From: Morinoia aosen
Lineage: Eukaryota; Arthropoda; Malacostraca; Amphipoda; Talitridae
Assembly: GCA_030386875.1 (NCBI GenBank)
Contig: CM059560.1
Coordinates: 49,394,757-49,458,756, forward strand
Length of the DNA stretch: 64,000 bases
Reading direction: 5' to 3'
Position 1 is the first letter of the stretch. Each line of letters begins with the position of its first letter. Both the position numbers and the translations under genes were made by a program. The notes under the pieces were generated by a model that saw nothing but the letters and a program-made list of their open reading frames with translations, was not told where the DNA came from and did no database searches. Positions 21,421-33,588 of this stretch are shown here, one piece after another.

Positions 21421-21667
21421 TCAAAGAGCTAGGTTAAAATATTAAAAAATGGATACCAATCGTGAAAACTTGTTAACTAAACTGAGAAGTCCCTTGGGCA
21501 ACAATGCAGGTCTAACTTTTTGAGCGCACGCCACTCAGACTAGCAACGTCTCTTTTGGTAGCAATAGGATAGATAGCATTAGCTATTAATGGCAGTCAAT
21601 GAATGCAGCCCTATGTAGCAGGTGTATTCACCCAACTGTTACAACCACTTTAGCACCTTGGAATTCT

Positions 21668-21763
21668 TTATTAGATTAGATTATTAGTTGGTCTAAGCCT
21701 TCTTATCCGCAACAAATGCAATCCAAAGAAAGGAAGAAGGATGGCACCATTTAGTATGGAATT
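21668..21763 (-). mobile_element. SINE-like repeat, 3' fragment
   Basis: TTAGATTATTAGTTGGTCTA then GGCACCATTTAGTATGGAAT; only the 3' end (in minus orientation) is present. Confidence 0.7.
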
Positions 21764-22773
21764 ATTCATTACTTACTTCCGTAAGCGACATTGGTTTTAT
21801 TTTTTCCTCGGGATAATTTTGAACTCCTAAGCTTATTACAGCTCATTATGAAATTAACCATTGCAACAGGGCTACTTACAGTACGTAGGAGCAAACAAAT
21901 ATTTGCACGCCATGAAATTTTCTCTCAGACCGACAAAACCAGTTGACATTTGTGTTAGAATGCATAAAATATGCAAGGAAAATAAAAAAACTATTGAAGT
22001 GAGAATTTAAAATGTTTCTTCAAAAGGTGAAAGTGAAAAAGTATTCGTACAATACAAAATCAATACAGAATAAAGTTTGGGGACTATCTTGGCCACTCAA
22101 GTCGTTTTACATAATCCCTTAGTCATTTTCTCCGTAGATTTTCATTGTATGTTCAAGATCTTAATCTCGCTGTAGGATCCAACCTACTGGGAGCTTCAAT
22201 TTTGGTAATGAACCACGCAAGTTGGTGTTCATAATATCCTGGAATGGTTTGCGCATTAATTATGTATATATTACCACTTCCGATAGTAGAAAACATCTCC
22301 AGACCATGATGCTACTTTCGGCAACTTAACTTTACAGTAGGAATTGTGTTCTACGATGTATAGGTAGAATTGTCATTCCTCTAACAATAATTTTGCATAT
22401 TTTGAATAACTAATTCCATTTTGTACCGAACTGTGATACAGTGATGAAATACTGCACTTTTCAGCTACTGAGACCATTCCAGGAACAATTTAGAAAGCCC
22501 TGTACTAAGCGACATCAATAAGAAACAATTTAAGCCTTTTAAACGAAGAAACCCATTTTATACGGATTCTTTTACATCCCTAAATACACAAAAACAAGCA
22601 TACTTTCTTTAATCGTCAAACTCTCCTAATTTTCCAACATATCATCCTTTCCTACATTTTATCAATTAGTTTCACTTGAGTTCGCCAGAAATTTGTTTAA
22701 TGAAGAACTTTTGACGCACGAATATTGGTCTGCATGAGGGAAGTGACAAAGTAGCCATGGGCACGAGTCTCAC

Positions 22774-22882
22774 CACCTTAGCAGCGCCGTTGTTTTCCTC
22801 CGGCGAGGAGACGTTGTGGTAGTCGGGCGAGTTGCCGCCCTCTGACAGCCGGTCGTCATCTGGAGGGTCGCCCACCAACGTC
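22774..22882 (-). CDS. Usp47: Usp47 exon: acidic linker
   Basis: A 109-bp exon with acceptor CACCCACAG. It completes a split Arg codon and encodes TLVGDPPDDDRLSEGGNSP...EENNGAAKV. The donor is taken as GTGAGA below 22774; GTGGTG three bases earlier is an in-frame alternative. Phase 0 out. Confidence 0.82.
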
Positions 22883-23080
22883 CTGTGGGTGTGGGTAGTG
22901 ATAACAACGTACATTTGAATGGAAACATGACGGGATCCATCAAAATGTCAATTTTACAGCTCTCATTTCATTTCAGAATCAAACGTGGCTACTAAATTGA
23001 TATCAAAATCACCATTGTCTATGTGTAAAACGCGCGGTTCAGCCTAATTATCGGCAAAAAGCGAGTTCACATCAAATGCT

Positions 23081-23512
23081 TATGAAATCACAAAGTGCAC
23101 AATGAAATCACAAAGTGCACAATGAAATCACAAATTGCACAATGAAATCACAAAGTGCACAATGAAATCACAAAGTGCACAATGAAATCACAAAGTGCAC
23201 AATGAAATCACAAATTGCACAATGGGATCACAAATTGCACAATGGGATCACAAATTGCACAATGGGATCACAAATTGCACAATGGGATCACAAATTGCAC
23301 AATGGGATCACAAATTGCACAATGGGATCACAAATTGCACAATGGGATCACAAATTGCACAATGGGATCACAAATTGCACAATGGGATCACAAATTGCAC
23401 AATGGGATCACAAATTGCACAATGGGATCACAAATTACACAACGGGATCACAGAATACACAACGGGATCACAGAATACACAACGGGATCACAGAATACAC
23501 AACGGGACCTCA
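23081..23512. repeat. 20-bp minisatellite in Usp47 intron
   Basis: About 21 tandem copies of a unit such as AATGGGATCACAAATTGCAC. Early copies carry AATGAAATCACAAAGTGCAC; late copies drift to AACGGGATCACAGAATACAC. This ordered drift along the array points to growth by unequal exchange. All plus-strand frames read open as an artefact of the repeat. Confidence 0.95.
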
Positions 23513-23550
23513 TAAGTGAAGGTTTGACCACTGTGCTAGAAATAACTCAC

Positions 23551-23726
23551 CGATCCGAGTCGCTGGTGAGCGAGGAGTCCTCACTGGTGCTCTGATCGCT
23601 GCTGAGGGCAGAGTACGGTCCCCCCGACACGTCGCCGCCGTCCTCATCATCACTGAGGTTGGCTGTGGAACACACGTCAGCTGCGGGTGGTGCCGAGGGA
23701 GCATCGCCATACGGAGCACACGCCGC
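23551..23726 (-). CDS. Usp47: Usp47 exon: acidic Ser/Asp-rich linker
   Basis: A 176-bp exon, with acceptor ACGTTCAG, donor GTGAGT, phase 0 in and phase 2 out. It encodes a segment ending NLSDDEDGGDVSGG...SDQSTSEDSSLTSDSD. An acidic, serine-rich stretch with the STSS/SED pattern occurs at the same place in vertebrate USP47. A 20-bp minisatellite starts about 38 bp downstream of the donor. Confidence 0.85.
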
Positions 23727-23792
23727 CTGAACGTGGGCACGATGTTCATTTAGTATCGTATCGTGACCGCTCACTCGAGGTTAGGAATTTAA

Positions 23793-24014
23793 CACGTTGA
23801 CTGCAATGGGTTAAGCTGAAGTCCAATATTCAACTCAAATTTAAAGTTAAAAGTGATCAGCAAATTTATAAATACCAAATATTAAGTGAATCCATTAAAT
23901 ACCATTAATTTTAATAAGATTGTTAAAATTTTTCCAACAACCAATCGATGGGTCGTTTCGTAGCAGGAAAAACCTAAGCAGGACCCACTTATGGGCCGTA
24001 TCGCAAGCAACGTG
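23793..24014. mobile_element. MITE family A
   Basis: Starts CACGTTGACTGC after TTAA (23789-23792) and ends GCAACGTG before TGAA (mutated TTAA). It lies about 65 bp upstream of the acceptor of the 23551-23726 exon. Confidence 0.85.
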
Positions 24015-24483
24015 TGAACCATTGCAACAAGGTTACTATCAGTAGGAGCAAACAAATATTTGAACACCGCAAATTTTTTTGGCCCACGCGTTCTTGGGGC
24101 TGCGTTGTGAGGGCGTGAACGAAATTTTAGCAGGGCGGGCAAGCAACAACCTTTCATTTTGCAACTGCTGCAAAAAAGTTTATTTCATTCCAAACGAATT
24201 CAAAACTAAACAGGCTGTATGCCAAATCAGGAATTTTTATCGTTCTCAATTTTGTCTCCAAGAAAGTTTAGAACAAAAATTGTGTAAAATTTGATTATAA
24301 GAAGGCCTCTTGCAAGGCCTTCAAAGAGTAGAAATTATATAGATTTTTGAGACAGTAAGCTCCATTAATGAAAAGTACAGATTAAAATAACTACAAATCT
24401 GACATTTACAAGATGAATAATTGGGTTGACCACCACCAGCCCTAAATTTACAAGGATTTTGATGAATAGATTCTGCTCAAACG

Positions 24484-24655
24484 CAAAATTGAGACTACAT
24501 CACACCGTATGAAGCACTTTCTCTTTAGCCCTATATTGAATTTGGAGAACTGCCCATCGTGCTTATCCCCAAAATTGAGACTACATCACACCGTACGAAG
24601 CACTTTCTCTTTAGCCCTATATTGAATTTGGAGAACTGCCCATGGTGCTTATCCC
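24484..24655. repeat. 86-bp tandem duplication
   Basis: Two adjacent copies of an 86-bp unit beginning CAAAATTGAGACTACATCAC, differing at two positions. Intronic in Usp47. Confidence 0.92.
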
Positions 24656-25100
24656 CAAAATTGCTCCTCTGTTCTTAATTTTTGACATAAATAAACACTA
24701 AACAGTACAATTTTGTCCCATAAACAGTACAAATTTCGAGCTCTACCAAATGCGTAGTCACAAATGCTGTCTGAAGGTCACCGCATTTGATGATTTAATA
24801 AAAATAATTACTAATTGTTATCAAAAAATATTACACACCTTAAATTATCATTTAAACACGAAAGTAACCCCTAAATACACTATTGCACAACTCCTTTTAA
24901 AAAATGAAATAAACAACAGTCCCAGGGACAAAAAATGAAATAGTGGAACAAGCACCAACCAAGTGACAAACAATTGTCGGTCGTCCAAAATATGGTAGTT
25001 ACGTCTTACGTAAAAAAATCAAAAACAAAAAACACAAAACTTGCGTTACAAAGAGTTAGTGCACATAAATGATGACAATATAAACTTAGGAGACGATTAC

Positions 25101-26108
25101 ATTGGACACAGGGATCCTTGTGGCGTAGCCTACAGGCTTCTGAGCAGTGCCACTGGAGATGCCATTCTGACAGGCAGCTGAGTTCGAGATGCTACTTTTA
25201 GTGGTCGATCCGGAGGGTGGAGAAGACGTAGCGGAAGACACTTGGCCAGTCTTACTAGAGGCTGCGGTATGAACTGGCTGGGAGGCGCTAGATACTGCAC
25301 TAGTGATGCTCACAACTGTAGAAGTTGTCGGAGTATTGACGGCAGCAGAGCTCAGAGAAGCGGTATTGGGAAGCGATTCTTTAGCAGAGGTTGATTGAGA
25401 GGAACTAAATACTGTATCTGTGGTAATTACTGAAGTAGGAACCATAGGCGCGCTACACACAGAAGGTGTGCCAAAGGAGGATGTTTCAGACATAGAAGAG
25501 GAGTCAGAAGACAGTTTAACGCTATCACAGACGGTCGAACCGGATGAAGCGATGATAGCAGTGGAAGTGGTAACGTCGTCTGTTGCACTATTTACTGAGC
25601 AGTTTTGGGTCATAAGCAGCGGAGAAGTCCCGGAGGATCTTGCAGGACTTTGTGATAGCATGGCAGAAGTGGACACCGAGGTAGGAGTATTTGTTGGGAT
25701 AAGATCAGGCAGAGATGAAGAGAGGTTTGTCGTAGAAGCAGCCGTAGCAGCATCAGGATGAGTAGAAGCAGAAACAGCAGGAGAAGTTGCAGTAGAAGTA
25801 GAAGAAATAGTAAGAGAAGAAGTAGTAGAATGAGAAGAAGAAGTAGTAGGAAGAGAAGTAGCAGAAGTAAAAGAAGAAGTAATGGTAGGAGAAGTAAAAG
25901 TAGGTGCAGGAAGAGAAGCAGCAGCACTAAGAGAAGGAGAAGCAACAGGAGAAGGCCGAAGAGAAGGTTCAGAACTAAACGAAGGGGCAGAAACAGAAGT
26001 ATTGACCATGTCACTGGAAATGGCCGCAGCCAAATGGAGGTCTGTGTTAGGCGAGCTTACAACCACACCTACAGAGCTTCCTTCACACTCAGAACGAGGC
26101 TCTTCGGC
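25101..26108 (-). CDS. Usp47: Usp47 exon: Ser/Thr/Ala/Pro-rich low-complexity linker
   Basis: About 336 codons. The acceptor TTTGATTTCAG is good. The donor is less certain: three GT positions near 25101-25136 (GTAATC, GTGTCC, GTAGGC) all give phase 0, and a stop follows at 25086. Most residues are Ser, Thr, Ala, Pro or Val, so it is expected to be unstructured and heavily phosphorylated or O-glycosylated. Frame continuity with both neighbours supports an exon. It could be optional, since vertebrate USP47 has a much shorter linker here. Antisense frames read poly-Leu and Arg/Ser, which are shadows. Confidence 0.7.
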
Positions 26109-27252
26109 CTGAAATCAAAGAAATAAAAGAAAACGTAAAATATACAAATTAAAATAAATGCAAATTGTAAACCATTAAAAAAAAAATCTGCTTGGGTCAA
26201 CATAAAACCAAATTCAACAACTATAAAATCAGGAATGAGCTAAACAAGGCTATTTATACATAGAATGCAGAGACAACACAGATACAGACAATACAGTATG
26301 GCATTCCATGTTCATATTATGCGAAACACTCACGTGCGCTGTAACAAATACAATTTAAAACTTAGCCTGTATCTAGCAAAGGAAACTGGACCTGTATCCA
26401 GAGAAGGAAACGGACAAGGAACAAATACGAGCTTGACAAAAATGAACGCAGCTAATTTCCCAATCAACATGAATCTCTATGAACCTCTATCATAACGCCT
26501 AAATCATTCATGTAAAATCATTATTAAAGCTCTGCTTGTTCAAGAAAGATAACTGAATTTGTTTCAGACTGAACTCATGCAAACATGCCCCAGCTCCAGC
26601 CAGAAAATGAACATAAATCAACAAATAATAAAATTAAAACCGATGATGAGTCTCAGAACTTTGATCATGCACGAAAATAGGGTTTACACGTGGAAAGCAA
26701 AACTCAATTTTTGCACAGTTGTGCATTACAACGCACGCTAGCATACAAACATGGGTGACATCAAAAGCTCTGTACACTACCACAAACGAATCAGAGAGTA
26801 TATTGGATAAGTTTCCTTTGAACTGACATTAACAATACAGTAATAGCGAGCAAATTGCCCCTGAAAATATGCTTTCAATTTAGCAGACAGCGACTTGGCG
26901 AGTGTCGTAAGCTTCAAAAATCACTTGTACGTTGAAGAAAGTGCTTTCGGCAGATATGAAATTTACGGAGACGGTTAGTAGAGCATAACGTGATGATACT
27001 CGTGCATGAAATTAACCAACAGTTCGTGGAGTCGCATTGGACTGCTCAGGAGCCCACAATTTTTCCCTTGCTATTAACCCATGCTTCCTTTCACACCACA
27101 AGCAGCATGCGGTGGCTTCCACGCATTCAACTTGTGGAGAAATTCAATCGGTGAACTTATCCGAGTAAATGAAAGGCAACAGAAACAAACCGTAGGTTAA
27201 CTTTTAAAAGCATAAATGACTTAGATGTAAATACCACAAAAGCCCCACAGAC

Positions 27253-27329
27253 CTGAACTCCTGAGTTTGCTTGCGCAGGTGCAGGGCGGTCTTCCACATA
27301 CGGCGGGATGTTGAGCTCTTCTAAGATTG
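27253..27329 (-). CDS. Usp47: Usp47 exon: short linker exon
   Basis: A 77-bp exon between acceptor CGCATACAG and donor GTCTGT. It completes a split Ala codon and leaves in phase 0. It encodes AILEELNIPPYVEDRPAPAQ and a few more residues. This lies in the poorly conserved linker of USP47, so support rests on splice sites and phase rather than on similarity. Confidence 0.75.
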
Positions 27330-27599
27330 CTGTATGCGAGAAAAAGAATGCACGAATTGTTAATAAAACCTCTGAATTTGAAATGGAAAACAATTTTGCT
27401 GCGTTCGGGTTGACACAACAATTACTCTAATCTAGAAAACCGTACAAATCTAATTTATGGGCTTGAAGAAAGATGTAAGTTTTATTTTGGCTTGACAGAG
27501 CAGATCAGATAAATGCGCAAAGGGGCAACCACGTACCTAAGGTAATATTTATGACATTAACCAGGAAAAATTGGCATGAAGTGTGAATGTGGTACTGAC

Positions 27600-27723
27600 C
27601 CGGAGTTACAACAGGTAGGGTGCAGTAAAGCGTGATGGTGTTGTGGTAGCGCTCAATGATGTTTGCCATCTGAGACCCAACGTAGAAGTTGGTGCTCTCC
27701 TCACCAGAGGCCTCCACAAACAG
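27600..27723 (-). CDS. Usp47: Usp47 exon: segment after second ubiquitin-like repeat
   Basis: A 124-bp exon with acceptor TTCCCAG and donor GTCAGT, phase 0 in and phase 1 out. It encodes LFVEASGEESTNFYVGSQ...HNTITLYCTLPVVTP. This continues from ...SNK exactly where the family has its F-V-E-S/A-S junction, followed by the conserved R-x-x-N-T-I block. A SINE fragment begins within a few bases of the acceptor side. Confidence 0.92.
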
Positions 27724-27725
27724 CT

Positions 27726-27777
27726 GGGAAGATTAGATTATTAGTTAGTTTAAGCTCCCTACCCGCAACAAATGCGA
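27726..27777 (-). mobile_element. SINE-like repeat, short 3' fragment
   Basis: GATTAGATTATTAGTTAGTT then AAGCTCCCTACCCGCAAC; abuts the acceptor of the 27600-27723 Usp47 exon, so its tail overlaps the intron's last bases. Confidence 0.65.
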
Positions 27778-28111
27778 ACAGCTGGAAAGCATGAGACCGA
27801 TGTCACTGGCGCGACAATGTTTAGCGCACACAATGTTTCGCAATACTAAAGACTGCACAGAAAAAATTACACTCACACATGATTTAACTGATAAATCAGG
27901 TTTTAGTTTCGACCTCTGACAAATGGCGTACACCAACTTTCTTAATTAATATAAACTATCGAAAAAAAGTTGTACATGTTTTAACAAAGCGAAGGCGTTT
28001 CCAAAAGTTCAGCATGACTTAACAAGGATAAAAACCCGTATCAATAGAACATGCATCGTATTGGAGATTTAATCAGATGTTGATCGCTCATCAAAAGTAA
28101 GTAGATAACTG

Positions 28112-28440
28112 GGCATTAGGTTAGAAGTTGGTTGAAGCCCCCCCCCCCCCCCCTAACCACAACAATGGAGAGGAGGAATGCACCATTTATGCAGGAATTA
28201 AGAGAACGGGGAATTCATACACGTAGAGTGACCCCACATCCTGAACATAGACACAAAACGCTTGCAAGTTCAGCAACAGGTCAGCAGTGAACAGAAAAGA
28301 TGGTCCGTAACAAAAGAAAAAACGTATTCTATTACAACAAACTGAAAGTCTACCTGAACTCAAGCAGGAAATCTCGCACCCTCCCCCTAAGAGCGATAAT
28401 TTCCCTTTGATACAACAGGTGTATCCCTCTGATGGGCGAA
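28112..28440 (-). mobile_element. SINE-like repeat with poly-C tract
   Basis: Diverged family copy. The normal GCCTCCCTAACC site has become a run of 16 C at 28138-28153. The head retains GATACAACAGGTGTATCCCT. Confidence 0.7.
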
Positions 28441-28581
28441 AAACTGGAGATAAAACAGCGTATCATACAAATATAGACACCTTACCGATTATAATACTTA
28501 CCATGCGGGAGCTCGGAGCTCTCACAGAGAACGCTAATGCCCAGACGAGTACGTAACTGGATCAATGCGTGGTCACGTTTA

Positions 28582-28925
28582 TAGTTAGTTTAAGCCTCCC
28601 TATCCGCCACAAAGGCGATCCCAAAGAGAGGAAGGCACCATTTAGTATGGAGTTAAGAGAATGCAAAATCTATGCAGAAAGGGCATAGAAACAGTCAGTT
28701 GAGAAAGAAGATTATGGAACAAGATCAAAGTTGAAGAAGAAAGTAGTAAGTGCAGAAAAACAGGACAGCAGTGATCCGAAAAAAGGTCCATAACATAACA
28801 AAAACATTTTATTTCAACAAAAAGATGGGCACCTAACTCTCAGCTCGGCCCTCATACATTTTCCCCTGGGAATGCTAATTCCCATAGATACAATAGTTGT
28901 CTCCCCCCTGAGGGAATGCATGGTC
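28582..28925 (-). mobile_element. SINE-like repeat, nearly full
   Basis: TAGTTAGTTTAAGCCTCCCT at the 3' end through GATACAATAGTTGTC...CCTGAGGG at the head. In a Usp47 intron. Confidence 0.8.
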
Positions 28926-29577
28926 ACGTTTAAAGTTCATAAGTATCTCTACCTTCATGGCAATCCAGAATGTGTAACGGTAAAATTTTGACCATCAAGT
29001 TAACTACCACACGTATACCCGCGTAAAATACGATTTAACGAGCACCGAAGCTTCCTTTCCTTTCCTTTTCTCAAAATTTTTAGGATGAGAAAATACACTC
29101 AGAAAATAGACACTAAGTAAAAATATAATGGAATGTGTTTGCAAAATTCACACAATGGCCTTGATCGAAATACACAGTATTTCTACATTTTCACAAAACA
29201 AAAAGTTTCAGAGAATGTAAAAGTATTAACGCCAAAAAATTGCTGAAAGTGCTTCTTTTATATTACTTTCAGTGAACGAAAAAGCTTTTCCTAAAATCCC
29301 GTGAACTGGTATTAGCCTCTTCACGGCAGGTGTTTTACTGATGACCCCTCTGTAAGAGAACGTATACATATATGACGGCGTAGCAAAGAGATTGAATGAG
29401 AAACAAGTAAACATGATCCAAGATGAAAAAAAATTGGCACGATTCAGTACAAAGAAAGTCACACAGACGATTATAATGAAAGAATAATGAAAGCAGTAAG
29501 CGGACAGAACAATTAATGATGATACCAAATCAAACACAGTACAGATATTATTAAAGAATCTGAAATCACACCCTGAC

Positions 29578-31778
29578 CTTGTTGGATTTATAGAAGCCCT
29601 CAGAGCGCAGTAGTGCAGCATCATCAGACAGGAACTTCATCTCCTCATAGAAGCCTTCAGATGCCACCCTCATGGTGTCACTGTTGAGGTTGAGGGAGGC
29701 AGCAATAGCTTTCTTGAGGTCTGCCACGGTCATGGAGAGCAGCCCTCGCGTGATGAACGGTCCATCCACCTCGCCCTGTCCTGCTAAACTCACAATGAAG
29801 ACCTTGAAACTTACGCCGCCCGGCTGGTATGACTCAAACTGCTGGTGTTCCTCCCGAACTTCCATGAGCAAATCGAACTTGTAAGATGATTTGACACCAC
29901 CTAGAACTTCACTCATCGGTTTGTCGTCCTGGTCTTCAAACGAACTCTCTATGGAGTCATGGTATTCTTCATACTTGACCAGTCTGCAACGCTCAAGGGG
30001 CACGGACTTGTGCAGGTCAAGCAGCTCATGTGCTATTTTCGTAGCTTCTGCAAGCGTTGCGTCTTTGTGCACTCGCAGCTTCAAGTCAGAATGTTGAATT
30101 GCAGAAGGGTGCTGACAGAACAGTTTGATTGCACACGTGCATTTCTCTCTTTCTCGCGCTTCCTTTTCTAACTCTTCCTCCAAGATCAAATTCTCACAGA
30201 GCTTTTGGATATGTGAGGGGAAATTATCTTTGGCAAAAGGAAGAACGTTTCTCTGCTCGTTACACTGTCTGTACATGAGCATATAAGCGTTGGCACTAGC
30301 ACCATAGCCACTACCACCACGCCCACCTCCTCCATATGTTCTCTTTATTTCTTCATCACCAATACGAGTCACACTCTGATCATTGAAGCAAAACCAGTCA
30401 CCAGAGAGAAAGTCTCTAATATAAGCATAGTAATGGCCACCGGTGGCACTTCCTGAATGAATCATGATAGAAAATAACTGATAATTAGTATACACATCGT
30501 GATTGCTAGATTCGCTCTTGGTCACTGAATCGAGGCTCGTTTCTTCCCCAGGTGACTGAACAGACGCCTTAGGCCCATTCAAATCTAGTTTGGCAGAGGC
30601 AACTTTAGCGGTCGCACTCTTCAAACCCTCAGGCAACGCGCTCTTTTCCGTGTCCGAAGCACTAAGTTCAATACCCTCATCGTCCTCACAATTGTGAGTA
30701 GGAGCAAAGTCAACAGAGCTGTCTTCTGTGTCGAGCGCAGAGCCAGAATCGTCAGTAGCAGAGTCGTCTAAGGCACTCACAGCGGAGTCGCTTTTTGTAC
30801 TCGAGCTGCTTACTTTCGTCTCTGCAACTTTTTCGTCCTTGTCTTCCAAAAACTCACTTAAATCTAAAACGTTGGGGAAAATTACACGATCATTGAGTTT
30901 TATTCTGTGGAAAGTCTGATAATCAAAGTCGAACCTCTTGAGGTGTATTGTCAGTAGGTAAGGATATTTGGTGAACTTGAGGCCTTTGTGAGCATCACAC
31001 ATGGCATTGCACTTGGAACACTGGTACTGATTATTGCCGCTGAGCAGCTCAGGAGCAACGAACGCCCGGAGAGCTTCCTCCAAAGACTGATATGCAGTAG
31101 ATGACCCGAATGGTCGGATTGGTAACGGAATATCTAAGAAAGAGTCCATCCTAGCATTTTCATTACCACAGACAAGGCACTTAACGTAATCTTTCATTTT
31201 GCCTTGATAAAGCGTGTCAATAAGGTTAGCTTGGTCAGTGTTAGCGAATGACTGCTCTAAAGCCTCAAACATGACCCTACAGAGCTCCTGTATGTCATGC
31301 TGCTGCCACGCTTCGCTGCTGTCCCATCCAAAGCTCTTTGTAAGGCTCGTGGTCTCGATGGCGCTGCGGTCCGCCGTCTGTAGAAGCAGGAAGAGTTTCT
31401 GCAGCTGATATGGAATGCTCTTGCTGGCCTCTTCTTTGGAGCCCTTGAACTCCCACCTGTAGAGAGCGTTTCGGAACTCTGGAGTCATGAAGAGCGTTTG
31501 CAAGAGGCTGTTGAGGTAACAGGTCATGGCCTGGTTGACGAGACCCACGTACCCCGTGTCGTGCTTGGAAGAGAGTGAGCTGGTGCTGCTATAGCTCGTG
31601 TACTCGTGAGTGACCTCGCTGTCCACCGGCAGTCGCTTGCTGCGCGCGCTGTAGCTGCTGCAGCTGTCCTCTTTTGTGGCCGTGCTGCTGCTGCTGTACA
31701 TGCCGCTGTCTTCGCCCCCGCACGAGGAGGGAGAGGCTGACGCTCCCAATGCAAGGTCGTCGTCGCGCACCGATGTGC
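29578..31778 (-). CDS. Usp47: Usp47 exon: USP catalytic domain and following ubiquitin-like segments
   Basis: A 2,201-bp exon that enters with two bases completing a codon and leaves in phase 0 (AAG, then GTCAGG). It carries the whole peptidase C19 core. The Cys box GLVNQAMTCYLNSLLQ has its nucleophile codon at 31519-31521. The QQHDIQEL motif follows. Zinc-binding pairs are CLVC and CSKC. The His box is GSATGGHYYAY, with the His codon at 30433-30435, followed by FNDQSV. All catalytic residues are present, so the enzyme should be active. A Ser/Asp-rich insert sits before the His box, as in the family. The C-terminal third matches the ubiquitin-like repeats, ending SEGFYKSNK. This is the strongest evidence for naming the gene; in vertebrate USP47 this block is several exons, here it is one. 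Confidence 0.97.
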
Positions 31779-32877
31779 CTGCGTGACAATCAACTCGTTT
31801 CTAAAATAAATTTCTTCTTCTTCAAGTGCGCGGGAAATATTGTGTCAAGAGTAATTTAGGTTGCTCTTAGGTTGTCTCCATCACCCTCTATTGATTTAAG
31901 ATAAAATGACAGTTATTTTATGTGAAAAATAAAGGTCACAGAGGCAGCGTAAAACTGCACGCATTAACGATGATTTTATCATCAACCATAAAACAATCAG
32001 TGAAGATAAAGCATACCATATTTCTTGAGCAAAAACATTTGTTCAACTTTCAGTAATTTAGGGAGACTGAGAGCATATACATCTGATAGATTCTTTACAT
32101 AGGGGCTAAGAAAAATTTCTAAAATTAAAAAGAAAACTAACTTCAATGAACCCAAAAAGAGCGTCTCTAAACCACGAAAACTCCCATTCAAACAACACTG
32201 GAAAGTTTCAGGCTTAAAATGACTTATTCAGACACTGAAGAAGTTCTTATTAAGTCAAAGACATTGTAATTAGATTCTCTGGTCAGTTTATATCGCTCGA
32301 TTAAAATTTTGTAATATGCTAGCCGTCTCTCAAACTCAATAGCGGCGGTAATAAGAGGTTATCTTAGAACGACGCAAACGAAAAGGAGCCAAGTTCTTTC
32401 CGTCAGGTTAAACAGTAAAATATGATGCAAACACATGGGTCTCTCTTCATCTCACAATATTTGTACTACTTCACCAGATCGATCACCTTTGGAATTTCTG
32501 TAGCATCTCTTAGAGGTTACCTACGTTCTGAAGATTTCCGTGCATAAATACCATTATGCTACACCTAAAAAATTGCGTTCAAATGGGTTAATATCATTGT
32601 AACTCTTTGCAGCAATATCTAAACTGTATCAAATCGCCAATACCTAAACTGAAATTAGAAATGCAACGTAAGCCTAACAATTAGACCATAGTTCTTCATC
32701 AAAAAAGTATATTTCAAATCGCTCACTGAGAATAAAAGCTGTTCGTTGACTCAGTCCTAAAACCTGCAAGAGAAGTAGCCAAATTGTACACAAATGGTTG
32801 CCACACAAAGGCACAGCAGAGAAGTTCTATAATGACAGCTAATACCAGAGAAAGCAACGAGTAAGAGCGCGTCTTAC

Positions 32878-33001
32878 CAGAAGCATCAGTCCTCTTGGGC
32901 GGTCCATGTTTCAAGTCCATAAGAAGGAGGCTGTTGCGAGACACACCATCGATCTGAAAGCCGGCTTCTTCCAGCGTGGACCACGGACTTAACCGCTCCA
33001 G
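32878..33001 (-). CDS. Usp47: Usp47 exon: end of N-terminal ubiquitin-like segment
   Basis: A 124-bp exon with acceptor CCCCACAG and donor GTAAGA, entering in phase 0 and leaving in phase 1. It encodes LERLSPWSTLEEAGFQIDG...LLLMDLKHGPPKRTDAS, which follows the preceding exon in the same order as the vertebrate protein (a leucine-rich turn, then a short beta segment before the catalytic domain). Confidence 0.85.
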
Positions 33002-33588
33002 CTGTGGGGACAAAAACAATAGTGACTATTAAGCCTTGCTACCATGAACGTCGTCAACTGATGTTACATAGGAGTATCTAGCAATGTGGAAAACGTTACG
33101 CCAAAAGGTATTATATTTCATTATGTATATTTAAGCCATACATATTCTTCAGAGAAAAGACCAAACCTGCAATGCTAACGAAAAAATTATGAGAGACAGC
33201 GTGTGATAGAGCGTTTGTGTTTCACTCAAAATTTTAGGTCTTTAGCTTGCTAGCTACGCTGCATTCTTCGAAGGTTAGCTAAAAAGCCACTCTGGCTGAC
33301 TTGTCTTTTGTGTTGACTCAAGCTAAGCTTACTTTTCAGTTGAATTAGGTATATTAAGTTAAAATCAGGAAACTGGCACGCTCAACACCACCTCGTATAA
33401 AAAGCATTTAAATGAGAAAGAATAATTATACAAAGACCACCATCAAACACACTCCCCGACAAGACTATTTTTCCGATCGTCGTCACAATCTTGACTGGAG
33501 TGACCCAGTTAGTTAACTTCAAGACTGAACATCAAAAATACGGACACTTCAATAGCTACAACCTGGGTAATTGAGCACTTCTTATAAC

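Noticed and set aside
23081-23512. CRISPR-like array
   Set aside because: Direct 20-bp tandem units without spacers, in a eukaryotic intron; it is a minisatellite.
25610-26126. Poly-Leu and Arg/Ser-rich frames opposite or overlapping the Ser/Thr exon
   Set aside because: Shadows of the Ser/Thr codon runs; no membrane-protein or SR-protein architecture beyond composition.
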